Positions 63,739 to 64,000 of a stretch of DNA of 64,000 nucleotides are shown piece by piece. The first letter of the stretch is position 1. Every line of letters begins with the position of its first letter. The stretch covers positions 62,149-126,148 of the forward strand of contig NZ_ATYR01000001.1 of assembly GCF_000427785.1 (NCBI RefSeq). The letters are read 5' to 3'. The position numbers and the translations under genes are program-made. The notes under the pieces are model-generated. The model was not told the DNA's origin. It made no database searches and was given only the letters and a program-made list of their open reading frames with translations. The DNA comes from Massilia alkalitolerans DSM 17462. Its GTDB lineage: Bacteria; Pseudomonadota; Gammaproteobacteria; Burkholderiales; Burkholderiaceae_D.

Positions 63739-63784
63739 TCAGAAGTTCAAGCAGTCCAACCAGACCAACCACCAGGAGGATTTC

Positions 63785-64000
63785 ATGAAGCGCACCATCG
63801 CATTCTCGCTGTTCGCCGCCGGCCTGCTTCTCAATGGCAGCGCCCTCGCCGAAGCCGTGGTCGGCCAGCCCGCGCCCGCCTTCAAGGGCGTCGACGCCGC
63901 CGGCAAGCCGGTCTCGCTCGACCAGTACAAGGGCAAGTACGTGGTGCTCGAATGGGTCAACCCGGAGTGCCCCTTCGTCAAGAAGCACTACGACAGCGGC
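63785..64000 (+). CDS. N-terminal part of an exported redoxin
   Basis: First 72 codons; runs off the right edge. Signal peptide MKRTIAFSLFAAGLLLNGSALA, then AVVGQPAPAFKGVDAAGKPV and WVNPECPFVKKHY with the active Cys. Looks like an AhpC/TSA-type periplasmic thioredoxin-family protein. Follows the DsbD-like gene, so probably its partner. Confidence 0.85.
   Translation, partial: MKRTIAFSLFAAGLLLNGSALAEAVVGQPAPAFKGVDAAGKPVSLDQYKGKYVVLEWVNPECPFVKKHYDSG

Noticed and set aside
1..64000. tRNA, rRNA, CRISPR, insertion sequences or phage genes
   Set aside because: None found on reading both strands; short tRNA genes could still be missed by eye.

Overview
This 64 kb window is a GC-rich chromosomal stretch, about two thirds GC or more. 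The gene content, protein style and strong GC3 bias fit a betaproteobacterium of the Oxalobacteraceae, most likely Massilia/Telluria or a close relative. That placement comes from protein resemblance, not from a marker gene; no rRNA or tRNA was seen. Coding density is high, many neighbours are coupled by ATGA or TGATG overlaps, and no insertion sequence, phage or CRISPR array was found.

Layout. (1) 1-8311, minus strand: a membrane-bound, Tat-exported formate dehydrogenase operon (TorD-like chaperone, small Tat protein, alpha, beta, small lipoprotein, gamma, a second lipoprotein, a Pro/Ala-rich exported protein, DUF3305, DUF3306 and the start of an accessory protein). (2) 8320-10929, minus: cydAB quinol oxidase with its small DUF2474 subunit. 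(3) 11279-13412, plus: two proteins sharing an unrecognised ~88-residue module, one fused to a matrixin-like metalloprotease. (4) 13494-24797: fnr, then ordinary metabolic, regulatory and exported genes, plus an 82-bp element with ~20-bp inverted ends. (5) 24903-37483: a cbb3 oxidase region, ccoNOQP-ccoG-ccoH and hemN-(SafE-like)-ccoI-ccoS, interrupted by a divergent DksA/TraR-like gene and followed by an Aer-like receptor. (6) 37511-51677: mixed housekeeping and accessory genes, a histidine-kinase relic, a PhoD-like phosphatase and a less GC-rich patch. (7) 51798-58724, plus: a mannoside cluster (two GH92 glycosidases, a LacI regulator, an AGE-type isomerase). (8) 58804-64000: a Cys-rich copper-storage-like protein, an LtaS/MdoB-like membrane enzyme, a DsbD-like reductase and a truncated redoxin.

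How it fits together. fnr encodes an [4Fe-4S] FNR with all four cluster cysteines. Four near-consensus FNR boxes (TTGAY-N4-RTCAA) lie upstream of ccoN, hemN and the aer-like gene, so the window carries an oxygen regulator together with part of its likely regulon: microaerobic terminal oxidase, copper delivery for it, oxygen-independent haem synthesis and energy taxis. Formate dehydrogenase and the CydAB oxidase supply a quinone-reducing and a quinol-oxidising arm. The exported disulfide/thioredoxin genes and the Cys-rich protein could support c-type cytochrome and copper handling, but this is inference.

Most interesting points: the second GH92 enzyme has Gln where the canonical catalytic-acid Glu is expected, a change recalled from mannose-1-phospho-6-mannose hydrolases; the first GH92 gene is broken by two apparent 1-base deletions at its N terminus; a perfect 20-bp inverted repeat precedes it; the metalloprotease pair shares an unknown module; three TAACGC repeats with an exact 11-bp period precede the LtaS-like gene.
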